Positions 47,983-60,127 of a stretch of DNA of 64,000 bases are shown here, one piece after another. The stretch is taken from assembly GCA_035610835.1 (NCBI GenBank), contig CM069458.1, positions 35,520,718-35,584,717 of the forward strand, in the 5' to 3' direction. Each line of letters opens with the position of its first letter. Within the stretch, counting starts at the first letter, position 1. Made by a program: the position numbers and the translations under genes. Below the pieces are notes generated by a model that saw only the letters and a program-made list of their open reading frames with translations, did no database searches and had not been told where the DNA came from. The DNA is from Ophiura sarsii (lineage: Eukaryota; Echinodermata; Ophiuroidea; Amphilepidida; Ophiuridae).

Positions 47983-48478
47983 TTAAGGGGTCACACTACT
48001 AAATAGAGCTCCATAGGGATGTGTACAAAAACACTGATATAAAACTCTGTGTTAGACCACTAAATTGCGAAATTGGACCTTGTAGAGTGATTTTTTTCTG
48101 AAAGATGATCACATTTTCTCACCAAAAAGTGAAAAAAATAGGTAGGTGAACCTGCTCGATTTTTCAAAATACGCCCATGGAGTTGACTACCTCTCTGACG
48201 AGCTTGGAAATGCCGCCGTAATCGTCAATGTTTCCAGTAAAAAACACAAATTTGAAAGATCTCTCAAAATTTATCTAGATGATATTCACAGTTTATAGTC
48301 AGGGTGCATGTAGGTGATGTCCCATTAATCATAATTAATCAAAAATCATAGTCATTTACGCAATTGTATTACCGTCAAGTTTTTTTAATTGAGGATTTTG
48401 CCATGCATATTTTCCGATTCTAGCTTTAAACACCGCCCTTAAGGTTAGGGGATACCCCATTTAGTGTAGTGCACCCAT
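47983..48478. mobile_element. MITE family CACTACTAAATAG, copy 3
   Basis: TTAAGGGGTCACACTACTAA at the left, ATTTAGTGTAGTGCACCCAT at the right. This copy retains the complete left terminus. Confidence 0.88.
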
Positions 48479-48525
48479 GAGGCTGTTTATATCGTAAGGC
48501 GCTTAATAAGTACCATGTATTATTA

Positions 48526-48552
48526 GTGTTATTATTATTATTATTATTATTA
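48526..48552. repeat. (ATT)n microsatellite
   Basis: Run of TTATTATTATTATTATTATT. Confidence 0.9.
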
Positions 48553-51500
48553 AGACAAACATATCACAAATATGGAAATACCATTAAATGATACAATTTT
48601 GATACAATTTCTAAGCATATGAGGAGTAGAGACTCATGATATGAATATCTTAGGTTAATTGTTTCTTTCATTCCAGATAGATATTGTAAGGGGCAACATA
48701 TGTTCATGGTTTTTTTTGCCAGATATAGGCCTAATGGCTTTATAACGTCATAGTTTTCTTTAAGTCAAAATGTGTATGCGAATATGCAAAATACTGCATT
48801 TTTATTTTACAAATAAATTGAATACAATTCATCTTACATATATAAAGTTGTTAGATATGAGTTCCTTGTTTAATTTCCTTTCACTTTTGGGGGTATCCGG
48901 CCGGAAACTGATAAAACTACTTTGTCACATTAGAACCCATTTTATAAATCATTCTGATATTAAATAATGATTTATGATCATTTCAAACCCTATGTGTTAT
49001 AATCTTGACCGTGCCCTTAATATACTCTCATAAAATATGACCGCACCCTTAACATTTTATGTAAGACATCGATATTCATCCAGGCGTTAACTCAGAGTGG
49101 GATCAGAGATGGATAATTGTGGACACAATAGGATGGATTGTGATGAACTATTATAGAGGGTATTATATTGATATGTAAATTCGGGATGGTTTAAGATTGA
49201 CTATTGACTAGAGAGTCATAACAACTTTTAGTGGATGTATCAATCATAATACTATTTTTGGCGAGTCTGTCCGTCCGTCCGTCCGTCCGTCCAATGCCTT
49301 CGGGTGCAGATCCCTGCCCATATGCCCATGTAATCGCTATGCATAGGGATCTTTGCCCCAGGTAGACAACAAACTGTTGCTACGCGCTCGCGTATAAACA
49401 AAACAAAACATGGCGCACGCGATTGCCGGCGCACGCGTTATGGCGCAGACCGTACGGTGCGTACGCGTTCGTGGCGCAAACTGGGTCTGTTCATGGGGCG
49501 GGTAAAAGAAAGCCGTCCGGTGGCTAACAAAGAGAGAAAAAGGACTCAAATTAAATTTAACTCCCGGGCGTGTTTTTGTATGAGTTAAACTATTATAGTA
49601 TATGCATATGATCAGGAGGTAAAAAAGGATCAGATGGCGGATTAGGGTTAATAAAGGAACTGGGAGCGTAAACCGTAGGCCTTCATCCAGGAACACATTA
49701 TGTGTTAAACATGTTATTGTTCAAGCGATTGCGGATTGCGGTGGTATAATTTCAGTGCCTCAACATCCCATCGCGGACCCATCTATGCGCGCAGGCCACA
49801 ACGGGCCCTCAACATGCCTATCATGTGATGTCTTTTATATAAATGGGAATGTTACAGGGCCGGTGTGAGCAAACATTTAGCTCCAATTATATCTTTAACT
49901 CTCGGGCGTGTTTTGTCCCGGTTTTTATGAGTTAAACTTGGATGCATGCATGATCAGGATGAAAAGAGTCAAATGAGGGTGGGGGGGTCAGTCTGCATGC
50001 GCCAGGAATCAAACCCAGACCTTTAGCGTGCAGTGCAAGTGTGAACAGTGTTGTAGTTTAACACGACAGCAATTCGGATAGGCCCTAGGCCAATCATAGG
50101 ATGTCTGTTATATAAATGGGAATGTTACATGGATATCGGTGTGCGCAAACATGCGTGATTTAAATACATATATATTACGTTCATGACGTTTAGGCATGCC
50201 TACGGAGGAATAATCAATGTCGACACACAGTTCTCAAGACTGGGCACAGATGATCATGACGATAGACCCCTCCTCTCGCTGACTCTAAAACTAAAAGACC
50301 TCTGAACTAAGATCGCAATATAAAACCCTAGGCCTAATAACACATGTACTGAATTACATGGATATGCACATGGGGTAGCCTACCTGGATTTAAGGGCACA
50401 TGAGGTTCCTGTATTATGGGCACCTGTGATAACTGAATTTTAAGAGTAGGCCTATACACATCCCATAAACCCCTAACCCGAGAACCGCCCAACCCACGAA
50501 CCGCGAAATCTAGTAGTATATAATTATATCATTTCAAAACCAGGTGTAGAATTGAATCACCTGTTGAATTGTATAATTCCTCTCTTGGAAGTAGGGCTGG
50601 GATAGTTGAATCATTCCTCACTTTACCATCATTGAGTAGACATGTATGTATAGCATGTACTCCGAATCAGGGTTTTAGGTTTCTGCAGACATCATGGTTT
50701 GACTTGATATACATGGCGCAAGAATAATAACTTGTATAAGCCGGGATGCTGTGCACAGAAAATAAATGTGATTTTGTTGTGCTATAGCAAGGACATAATG
50801 TATTCAGTCTTGACATTGTACTTGGGGGTACAGTAACGTCGACCATACTTGTTGTTGGGAGAAACGGACCAACGCTTCTGGTGTCTTCAGTGTGCAGACC
50901 TCACCCTTTGGAGATTTGTTTTGAACGTGCTTTATAATTTGCGGACCATGTAAGTACTGTTTTGTATTATTAATTTTGTAGTAATTTATATATGAAATGT
51001 GTAATTTGTATGACTTGAGAAATTGAGACATTTTCATTTATAATCCAAAATAATTGTTCCGTACATGCAACAATATTTGATGATTAGAAGGAACAATTAA
51101 GCGCAAGCTACAGAATGTAGGCAAGCATAATTTCACAAACTATGTTACCTGAGTTTTCAAATAGTAGATCCCAAATAGTTTCTACATTGATATTATAAAA
51201 ATGATGAGCATGACGGATGTATATAATTTTGAAATATCAAAAAGTTTACCACGAAACTTATTATTTATGTATTCATCCAAGCAAGAATGCTTTAAAAATT
51301 AATCATTTGCACATGAGGAAAGATTATCACAACGTATTTTGGTAATCTTTCTATTTATTATAGTGCCACCTTTTTTGGTTCCGTACCAAGCTTTTCCGAT
51401 ACTACACCTATCCTTTTGCGTTACAATTTACTTTGGGAAGGGATGGATCCTTCGGACCGACGTATCTATCAACAATCCGTGAAGATAACCAACCAAGTTC

Positions 51501-53095
51501 TAGAACCAGAACAGAACTCTATACCACGGAATTAATGTTAAGAACTGAGATTAAATATATATTATAGAATAAGATACATGGACATGCGGTTGATGCCGAT
51601 TATCTGGTAAAACATAATAAATACCTTATTAAAAGTCGTATTTTGAGGTACGTACCAGACTTCCAATTATCTTAATACTTATACATCTAGATATCTATAA
51701 TTAACCGAGCGACAATCACAATATCCAACTTTGTGTCAATATTGCCGGCCAGTAAAAGGATCCTATTTTTTTTATATATTAAGTAAGATTTGTAACATTG
51801 TCATAAGGAGGACACAGAGAGAAAGAAAGACAGATAGAGGAGAGAGGAGACTTGTTACAAATAAATCTATATTATGTTACGGATATTATACAACAATTTT
51901 GCATTGTCAAATTGAATGAATAGACTACTAGATAAATTGAGCCAAATTGATCACAAGGAAAATAACCCAGTGGCATACTTATTATGGGCTACCAAAGTTA
52001 CATGGTGCAACCAATAATCCTAGGACGAAGTGTAACAAACAAAAAAAGTCATCGGTGGTCCCGGGTAAGGATAGTCATGGACATGCGCGCGTACCTCGCC
52101 AGTTGCCACTTTTATACTAAATTGACCGTCAAGCCGGGCAAGGGGCAAATTGTCAATTATATGGGAATTAAGTAAATACCTTATGATTCCCCAAATATAG
52201 GCGCAAATCCCCCAAAGTCAAAGTGCGGAGGATTTGTTACCGACCCTGATTGTTACATGGATAACCTCAATTATGATGCAATCGTCGATTATTTTTTCTA
52301 TTTGACAAAATTAAATGAAGATGAAATTTAAAACCCCGCCCAACACATCTTCAGATTCAAAGCTATGCCCTTGTTTTTATTTGCATAATGGATACGCCGT
52401 GTAACTGCGGTACAAATTTAGAACACTTCGTGCCATAAAATATTTGTGTACAATTAAGTCAAGTCACGCGACACTTCCAGCAGGAGTCGGTGACAATTTC
52501 GCTCCACACTGTTGGATAATTACACTTGAAACAAGGTAAAAAAAAAAAAACATGTATGATTTTCGAAAATACTCCAGAGAGCCTTTATGGTGTGACAGTT
52601 TGAAATTTTGATTTTGATTTAATGCCACACCTCAAACATACGACCAGGTTTAAACACTCAAAATCGTCAATCTCTCTCTCTCTCTTTGATTCAAATTACT
52701 TTAAAAAAAAAGGGGTGTACTTAGTGGATATGAGGTAACGGGGATGTGCTGCCAAAAATGGTCCCGTCTTTAGCCTCTGGTAAATGACTGACCCCTTTTC
52801 AAAGCCATTTTTGGTAAATGTATGGGTCTAAAATCCTTAATGTTGCTGTTTTTCACTGACATTTTAGCAAATCCGTCAAAGATATAAAACAATCTGTGTC
52901 TACGGTAGTCTGGCTCCTTGCCCACCCCACTTTGATACAATTTCTAAGCATATGAGGAGTAGATACCCCCCCATGGTTTGAGGTGGGGTGGACACAATAT
53001 CAAATGTCCCCCTCCCCATGTTTTGAGTTTGCATGAGATCGAAATAGAAATTTGAACTTCTGTTTGTGTCATATGACCCTGTTTTGTTAGCATTA
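48553..53095. other. Non-coding stretch, scattered repeats
   Basis: No gene recognised. Contains (GTCC)n at 49267-49292; GCGCACGCG-rich sequence at 49409-49480 resembling 28553-28625; two pairs of direct repeats (CTCGGGCGTGTTTT at 49560 and 49900; ATATAAATGGGAATGTTACA at 49836 and 50111); and (TC)n at 52670-52685. Confidence 0.5.
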
Positions 53096-53099
53096 TTCA

Positions 53100-53650
53100 A
53101 CTAAACAAGATGGCTTCAGAAAAGTTTTCCGTGACCGTGCATTCTTTCTACAGGTTTCAACATTATAATGGGTCTCGAACCAAACCAAATATTATATGGG
53201 GGACGTTAAAAACGTCATACTGGACCCTGTAAGTGTTAGAAATGCAAAATTTTGCGCGCTTCGCGCGTATAAGTTTCAATGTTTCATTGTATCAGAAGGC
53301 TTCAACTAGTTTTCAATGACCATTTTAGTTCAAAGGCTGAAAAAAATGGCGCGCTCTGCGCGCATATTTTCTACAGGTTTTAACATTATAATGGGCCTCA
53401 ATACGATTTGGATTTGGACTTGATATGTATGTAACTATGACATATCTAACCGTCAAAAACTTCATATTTGAGCATTAACGTTTTAGAAATGCCAATTTTT
53501 GAGCGCTTCGCGCGTATTAGTTTCAATGTTTCATTATTTAAGCTTAACAAGAAAGCTTCAGGACAGTTTTCCATGACCATTTTAGTTCAAAAACTGAAAA
53601 ATTTTGCGCGCTCCGCGCGCATATTTTCTGCAGGTTTTAATATTAAAATG
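53100..53650. repeat. Direct repeats with GCGCGCTTCGCGCG core
   Basis: TTTTGCGCGCTTCGCGCGTA then AGTTTCAATGTTTCATT and CATTTTAGTTCAAA recur at about 53245, 53500 and, in part, upstream. CATTATAATGGGYCTC marks the joints at 53160 and 53385. Period about 220-255 bp. Confidence 0.65.
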
Positions 53651-53941
53651 TCTCCAGTAAAACACAGAGTCACGTCTCTATGCAAGACATGTCCCGCAAA
53701 GAAGTATCTCCATGCAAGATGCGTCTAAAATGTAAGACATTTTTTAGACATGTCTCGAGTTTGTGTTTTCTGGCAAGAAATGCCTTTCCTGAAGACGTGT
53801 CTCATACGTGTCTCAATTGCCCTATGTGTCTTGGCTCGTGTCTTCAGCCAAATGTTTTTAATGTTTTATTTTTGTTTAAGACACGTTTATTTGCAAGACA
53901 TGACTTCAAAAAAATCGCCAAGACACTATTTTTATAGTGTA
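53651..53941. mobile_element. Probable AGTGTA-ended element filled with AGACATGTCT words
   Basis: The right end ACTATTTTTATAGTGTA and the left CAGTAAAACACAGAGTC are roughly inverted. The interior repeats AAGACATGTC, GACACGTCT, AGACATGTCTC and GTGTCTTGG. Left boundary uncertain. Confidence 0.5.
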
Positions 53942-54539
53942 GACATTGATACCAAGCAAATGGCTAGGGCGTTAAATAACAGCAAATTATGAAGGGGTCC
54001 GTTGCAACACTTCCCCATCATCCTAGTAATTTGTTACAAACAATAGCCTGGGTAGACATTAATGGGTGCCACAACCATTAAGCTGCGGAATTGCATTTCT
54101 CAATTAACTTGGCACATCTCGAATTAGTAAGCTATTCAGATATTTAGATATTTAGGATAATTTGAATATTAGGTTTGGATATTACGCTACTCAGATATTT
54201 AAATAAGATATTTAGAATAATTTCAATACTATATTTGGGTATTAAGCTATCAATTGCCTCCAGACACCACAAATAACTAAAAGGACAGTTGTTTTTGCGT
54301 ATACCTCGTGTCATCATGATGTCATGCGAGAGAGATACGTTTTCGTTTATTACATATAATCTATTATGGACTATCAAACAACGCTCAATTCATTCATCAC
54401 ATCTGCAAATGGTAGACACGAAGGGGAGAGATCGAGAAGCTCATTGATAGCAAGTTCCGGGCAGGCAACGAAAATTCTTTATGCAACTATAACGGGATGC
54501 ATAGACCCCTATGACGGTTAAAACGGGGTGCACCATGGG

Positions 54540-55740
54540 TGCTATCTACTGTGTATAGCAATGTTATATATGGGTGCTATCTACTGGTGATAGCAATGTA
54601 ATATATGGGGGCTATCTACTGAAGATAGCAATGTAATATATGGGTGCTATCTACTGAAGATACAATGTAATATATGGGTGCTATCTACTGAAGAAAGCAA
54701 TGAAATATATGGGTGCTATTTACTGAAGATAGCAATGTAATATCTGGGTGCTATTTAATGAAGATAGCAATGTAAAATATAGGTACTATCTACTGAAGAT
54801 AGCAATGTAATATAGGTGCTATCTACTGAAGATACAATGTAATATATGGGTGCTATCTACTGAAGAAAGCAATGAAATATATGGGTGCTATTTACTGAAG
54901 ATAGCAATGTAATATATGGGTGCTATTTAATGAAGATAGTAATGTAAAATATAGGTACTATCTACTGAAAATAGCAATGTAATATATAGGTGCTATCTAC
55001 TGAAGAAAGCAATGAAATATATGGGTGCTATCTACTGAAGATAGCAATGTTATATATAGGTGCTATCTACTGAAGATAGCAATGTAATATATAGGTGCTA
55101 TCTACTGAAGATAGCAATGTAATATATAGGTGCTATCTACTGAAGATAGCAATGTTATATATAGGTGCTATCTACTGAAGATAGCAATGTCATATATGGG
55201 TGCTATTTACTAAAGATAGGAATGTAATATATGAGTGATAACTGTAGATAGCAATGTAATTTATGCGTGCTATTTACTGAAGATAGCAATGTAATATGTG
55301 GGTGCTATCGACTGTAGATAGCAATGTAAAATATGGGTGCTATCTACTGTACATAGCAATGCATTATATTGGTGCTATCTACTGTACATAGCAATGCATT
55401 ATATGGGTGCAATATATTGTAGGTAGCAATGTAATATATGGATGCTATCTACTGACGATACCAATGTAATACATGGGTGCTATAATTGTCATTAAAACAA
55501 TTGAATTTGCCTTTTATGTCTCTACATGGATTGTATATCTACTGAAGATAGTAATTTAATATATAGGTGCTATCTACTAACGATAGCAATGTAATGTATG
55601 GGTGCTATCTACTGAAGATAGTAATGTAATATGTGGGTGCTATCTACTGAAGTTAGCAATGTAATACATGGGTGCTATCTACTGTATACAGCAATGTAAT
55701 AACGGGTGCTATTGACTGACGATAGCAATGTAATATATTT
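54540..55740. repeat. Minisatellite, 35-bp hairpin unit, about 34 copies
   Basis: Unit GGGTGCTATCTACTGAAGAT + AGCAATGTAATATAT. Each unit contains the inverted pair GCTATC/GATAGC around TACTGAA. Variants alter the loop (TACTGTA, TACTGAC) or drop a base. Interrupted at about 55490-55540 by unrelated sequence. Confidence 0.95.
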
Positions 55741-55874
55741 ACCATATACAAAACAGAATTTGTCTTATCTCAAAAATTACTGAACCAATAATAGGCAAGT
55801 TTGTACTTATGTTAATACAATTCTCATGGTGTAAATTTTGAACTGTCGATTAACTGCCGCGTGGAAGGTGTTAA
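55740..55874. mobile_element. CTTTCCACGCGGC MITE, copy 4 (shortened)
   Basis: ACTGAACCAATAATAGGCAA and CTGCCGCGTGGAAGGTGTTA (A) match copy 1 in the same orientation. The left terminus and CTGCAG palindrome are lost. It lies directly at the minisatellite border. Confidence 0.65.
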
Positions 55875-58077
55875 CCGAACTATTAAATTAGCTGGGGAGC
55901 GCAGGCCCATCTGGGTGTCGGTACTGGTCTGCTCGTACAGCATGTACAGGGAGTTATATACCAAAATGTTCCGTCTTTAGAATATAACCTACAATCTTGG
56001 AATAAAGTCCTTGGAACACGTTACACGTTTTGGCATTATGTGCAGAATGTGTTCCCCTATCTTTAAATGATGTATGTTTTGTTAAGATGATACATTTTGT
56101 TTAAATGATGTATATTTTGTTTTGTTAACAATGTATATTTTGTTAAAGAGCTGAATAGGACATCTTAGACAACAATTTTTCCTTCCCTACACCCATCGTT
56201 AATGTTGGGACACCCTGAACAACTGCTGAAGACATTAACATTTCTCAACATTGCACGAGGGGGGAAAAGGGTGTTAGTTTTCCATTGTTAACGATTAATG
56301 CTTTTTTCCAGGATTTTCCAAGATTGGGCTTGAGTGTTTAGAGCAAAAAAGTTAATCACAACTTTGATTATCGATCAATAATTTTTTACCTATGACCTTT
56401 TGAAAATGACAAGTTGGCCAAAATAGGTCATATTTGGCCATTTTTCACAAAAGAACAATTAAGGAACATTTTGGTAAATCCCTGTGCCAGCGGACCGGGA
56501 CCGAATAACCCCAAAACCGTGTGTGCTCCCCAGCTATACCGTATAGGCCTACTGCATATATAAAGTTAATTAATATGAAAATTCTTCTGATTGTAGTGCA
56601 TGTAACATATTTATTTCAACACAAAATAACTGTGCAGGCCTAATAGTAACAAATACTTGATTGTTTTAGTTATTAGGCCTTACATCAGTAGACTATTCAT
56701 GATTCGAAGTAACCTATCGTTATGTTAGAATCGGTTATAGGCTCGGTATTTCCGTTTATTAACTGAATAATTCGATCACTTTTCCCAACACCTTACCAAG
56801 GTTGTGTACATTTTCCCCGTACATTCTTTGCACGTCAAAAATCTTCAGCAAAGAAGGGACCGGTATCGACTTACTACCAAGATTATATGGCCCGATTTTA
56901 ACGTCACTTCCCTTAGGTCATGAACATAAATAAGCGAGTCATGTAAGTCTATACTGTCGAAATTTGTACCTACAACTGAATGTTTAGACACAATCAGACA
57001 GCTACGTAGTAAGTCATCATTATCGTTATTATTATCATTATTTATTATTTACGCCGGGATTCGAGCGCGGGTAATAAGGTTTTTGTTAATTTAATTCACG
57101 CCAATTTGTCCGAGTCTATCATTTATTCATTTCACTTACTCGGCTTGTACCCTTTGCTCGATCCTCATGTGGATTTAATTGAGTTGTCTTATTCATAGGT
57201 TCTACTAAATCATGCTTTATAGGACAACATACATGTATAACTAATATTTACTACATGTCTTTCGGCCGCTTGATACTCTCAGCTAAAACTTTGCATACAT
57301 TAGCGCCCGTTCATCTGTCACACAGCTAACACAGCCTGTGTTACCTGTGCCCACTTTTCCCCGCGATAGTGAAGAGGGACTGCGGTTCGAGACAGTGTGT
57401 TTTAAGTTCTTTATAAATTGAATTCACGCCAGTTTGTTCAAGTCTATACTTATATTATCTATTAATTTTGTAATCATTAATCTTGGCAAACATGTCGCAA
57501 AATATTATTGGTTCATTTTGTCTGGATAATTCAAGCTGGTGGTGGTAGACAACATGTTGCAACATATACACCTGTCAACAAAAAAATGATCATAGATAGT
57601 TGTTCTGTAGCGTTCGTGTGATATTATGCTGACTTTGGTACATTTTTAAACATTTGAAGGCACCAAAACTCCAAAAATGTGCAAATGTTAGCCGATCATA
57701 TGATCATTTGACTTTAATCATGTTAATATTTCCTTGGTTGATGGTATCGGGGCTTGGTCGTTACCACATTAACTTTTATCTGCATTATTCTCTTTTGCTT
57801 CCTTTAAATAAATGAAAATATCTCTGTCCATATATTGAGAATTTCAACCATATCCAGATAGTGTCCGAAAATATCTCGATGGATTGAATGTCACTGGAAA
57901 TAAATCTTCTGCATTCATGGTATTCCAACCTCAAATTATGGTTGGGATCCTTCGAACTGCGGAATGTCTATTATTACGAACTTTGATAACTATAGTGCAA
58001 AAATGTTATCTACTTATTTCGCTCGATACATGAAGGGTGTCAGTGATCCCGCCAGGTCCTGTAGAGATGTGCATCTG
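55875..58077. other. Non-coding stretch downstream of the GPCR
   Basis: No gene recognised. AATTCACGCCARTTTGTYC-AGTCTAT occurs twice (57095 and 57420). ATGATGTATATTTTGTT words repeat near 56065-56145. Confidence 0.5.
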
Positions 58078-59037
58078 CTAAAAACAAATCTTTTTGAAAA
58101 ACAGGCGGTAGCCCTCGCGAAAATTCTCATGCATGATTCCGTAAATAATACAGTTAAGGGAGCTGTTTGATAATGCAAATACAGCGGATGTCATATTCAT
58201 CCAAATGGGCCATTCGTAAAATGGGCTAGTCAAAATATAGGCACTGTATGGACTCCACATCAACATATAGGTGATCCATATAGTGAATACCATTTTCAAA
58301 GTTCGCCGGTCTTGATCTTTCACAGAGCTGTGTTTCTGGCCACGCAAGCGACGGTTGGACTTCCGGACAAGGAGGTAGATGCGTATATAACAGTACGGAA
58401 TTACAATCATCGGTATCACGGAGCCGATTGTGTATAAGTAGATATCGTAGGCGTAGTTTATTGTTTCGTAATTGCACCGTACCGTGCGGTTATCGTAAAA
58501 AAATCTACCCCAACCTAAAAAGTTTGGCACGACAGTTGTAAAAGCAATAATCCAAAGACTTGCCAAAATAAATGGTGCCGTTTTGCGCGTTAACATTGCC
58601 GGGATATTTGGATGACAAATATGGACATACCGATCCACAGATATTGCCAACATTGTCCAAATGGAACAAGTGCAGGATATCACCGTAATAGAGCCGATTG
58701 CATTGCATATTAACGGATGGCTGTAGAAATATTCCATTTCCACTACTACTCCTATGATAGCAAACGGTTCCACAAAACCTGCAACCAAAAGATCAGCAAC
58801 TGCAAGGTTTGCTATGAATGCATTGCTTAAAACTTGTAACTTTTTATTAGTAATGATAGCTCCGATGACAAATACATTTCCAAACACTCCGAGGCAGGAC
58901 AAGACGACCAAGACGGTAAGATATGGGATGAATTGATCGATTCTGTTCGATTGTGTGGTCAAATTCACACCGGCGTCAGCCTCCGTTATACTTGAGTTAA
59001 ACTCCATTATCAATAATTTTGTTTTAAAATCCTCCAA
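58078..59037 (-). CDS. Class A GPCR, melatonin-receptor-like, single exon
   Basis: A 319-residue seven-transmembrane receptor. Visible: N-glycosylation sequons NSS (14) and NLT (25); TM1 with GN (53-54); TM2 NLAVADLL (77-84); Cys 111 and Cys 188 for the extracellular disulfide; DRY (135-137) followed by VHICHP; TM6 IWITYMLMWSPY (253-264) in place of CWxP; TM7 NSSLNCIIYG (291-300) in place of NPxxY, then helix 8 HENFREGYRLFFKK. The CHP after DRY and the N-x-IIYG ending with ENFR closely resemble melatonin receptors (NAIIYG, NRY), although DRY is the general class A form. The ligand is therefore unproven. Short tail, no introns. Start M1 is used; M11 is an alternative. A palm of 35 hydrophilic residues before TM1 shows no signal peptide. 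Confidence 0.93.
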   Translation of the reverse strand: MEDFKTKLLIMEFNSSITEADAGVNLTTQSNRIDQFIPYLTVLVVLSCLGVFGNVFVIGAIITNKKLQVLSNAFIANLAVADLLVAGFVEPFAIIGVVVEMEYFYSHPLICNAIGSITVISCTCSIWTMLAISVDRYVHICHPNIPAMLTRKTAPFILASLWIIAFTTVVPNFLGWGRFFYDNRTVRCNYETINYAYDIYLYTIGSVIPMIVIPYCYIRIYLLVRKSNRRLRGQKHSSVKDQDRRTLKMVFTIWITYMLMWSPYSAYILTSPFYEWPIWMNMTSAVFALSNSSLNCIIYGIMHENFREGYRLFFKKICF

Positions 59038-59760
59038 AATAGCACGAGTAAACAGTCAAGGTGCGCTTGTTGTGTCCAACCCTCTCTCTATCAGCACAGA
59101 TATATTACAATATTGATGATCGGCGATGAAGAACTACAGATTTTAATCATTTATAAGAAAGTACGCGTCCAATTCATGCCAACGAAATTGTGCAGCATAT
59201 GGCAAATGGAATTCAATATATATATATAGGCTATATAATATATCGTAGATAAAAAAAATGTCTTCTTTCGTCACGTAATATGGAGTAAATTTACTGTTGT
59301 TCTTCTTCCCCGTATAGGCTATATATATATATATATATATATTTCATACAAATAGATCTATAACACAAAACTGTTCATTTCTACCTATTTCCTATATCAT
59401 ATCCTACTTTATCGAATAACATCTGCTTCGATACACAGTAGATTTCCTTTTGTCTTTTTCTTCTTTTGATTTTGCTTTTAACACATTACTTATGCGCCAT
59501 TTGCGTGCGGCTGACACAAGTCGTATACTTTGCACCTAAAATAGTGTTGACTTTCAACTGATTTGAAAAATTAAGAATATTTGAAAATGTGATTTAACTG
59601 TGCAATATGGGTTTTAGAATTAGAACTGTAGTAGGACCTATTATAAACTATCTATTTGTAATTAAACTAATGAAAGTGTGTGGGAGAGGTCTGGTGTGGG
59701 GGTGCATGTGGGTGGATAAGGCTGTTTGAGGGTATGTTCATCTCGTGAGTGTTTTTGGTA
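59038..59760. other. Upstream region of the GPCR
   Basis: AT-rich, with an (AT)n run at 59319-59342 and TATA-rich words at 59217-59235. No promoter element can be assigned with confidence. Confidence 0.4.
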
Positions 59761-59777
59761 TCATATGTTGTATATAA

Positions 59778-60127
59778 ATGTGTCTTTGTAATTTATATTT
59801 AAATTCTTTTCTGGATTCACTCCCTACCAAAAACAATCTGAGCCGCTGGGGTAAAAGAACCAACATTAAATGTGACCTCTGTGGCTACAAAGAAACACTT
59901 CACCATGTTTTAAATAATTGTAAAACCATGTTAGACTATTGGTCGCTACACCTGGCGTCATAACTCTGTTCTCCGCATAATCCTGGACACCCTTAGTGAT
60001 GTTAGTGATCCCTCATGGAAGTTTTTCTGTGACCTTCAAGGGGCTACAAAAATTGCCGAGACCACAATTCCGCCCGACATCCTCCCTACCCAACAAAGAC
60101 CGGATCTTGTCCTCATCATTCAAGGCA
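59778..60127 (+). mobile_element. LINE remnant (R2-like RLE type), CCHC finger and first half of endonuclease
   Basis: Translates to LPTKNNLSRWGKRTNIKCDL with CDLCGYKETLHHVLNNC (C-x2-C-x7-H-x4-C), then, after a frameshift near 59940, GRYTWRHNSVLRIILDTL and IPPDILPTQQRPDLVLI. CCHC followed by a PD-containing restriction-like endonuclease is the C-terminal layout of R2/NeSL-type non-LTR retrotransposons. The reading frame resumes at about 60935 after an inserted LINE. Frameshifted and truncated: not functional. Confidence 0.7.

Noticed and set aside
53468..53992. Overlapping frames of 80-86 codons
   Set aside because: They fall in direct repeats and in the AGACATGTCT-word element, and conflict with each other.
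54540..55740. Second CRISPR-like array
   Set aside because: Units are contiguous with no unique spacers: an ordinary minisatellite.
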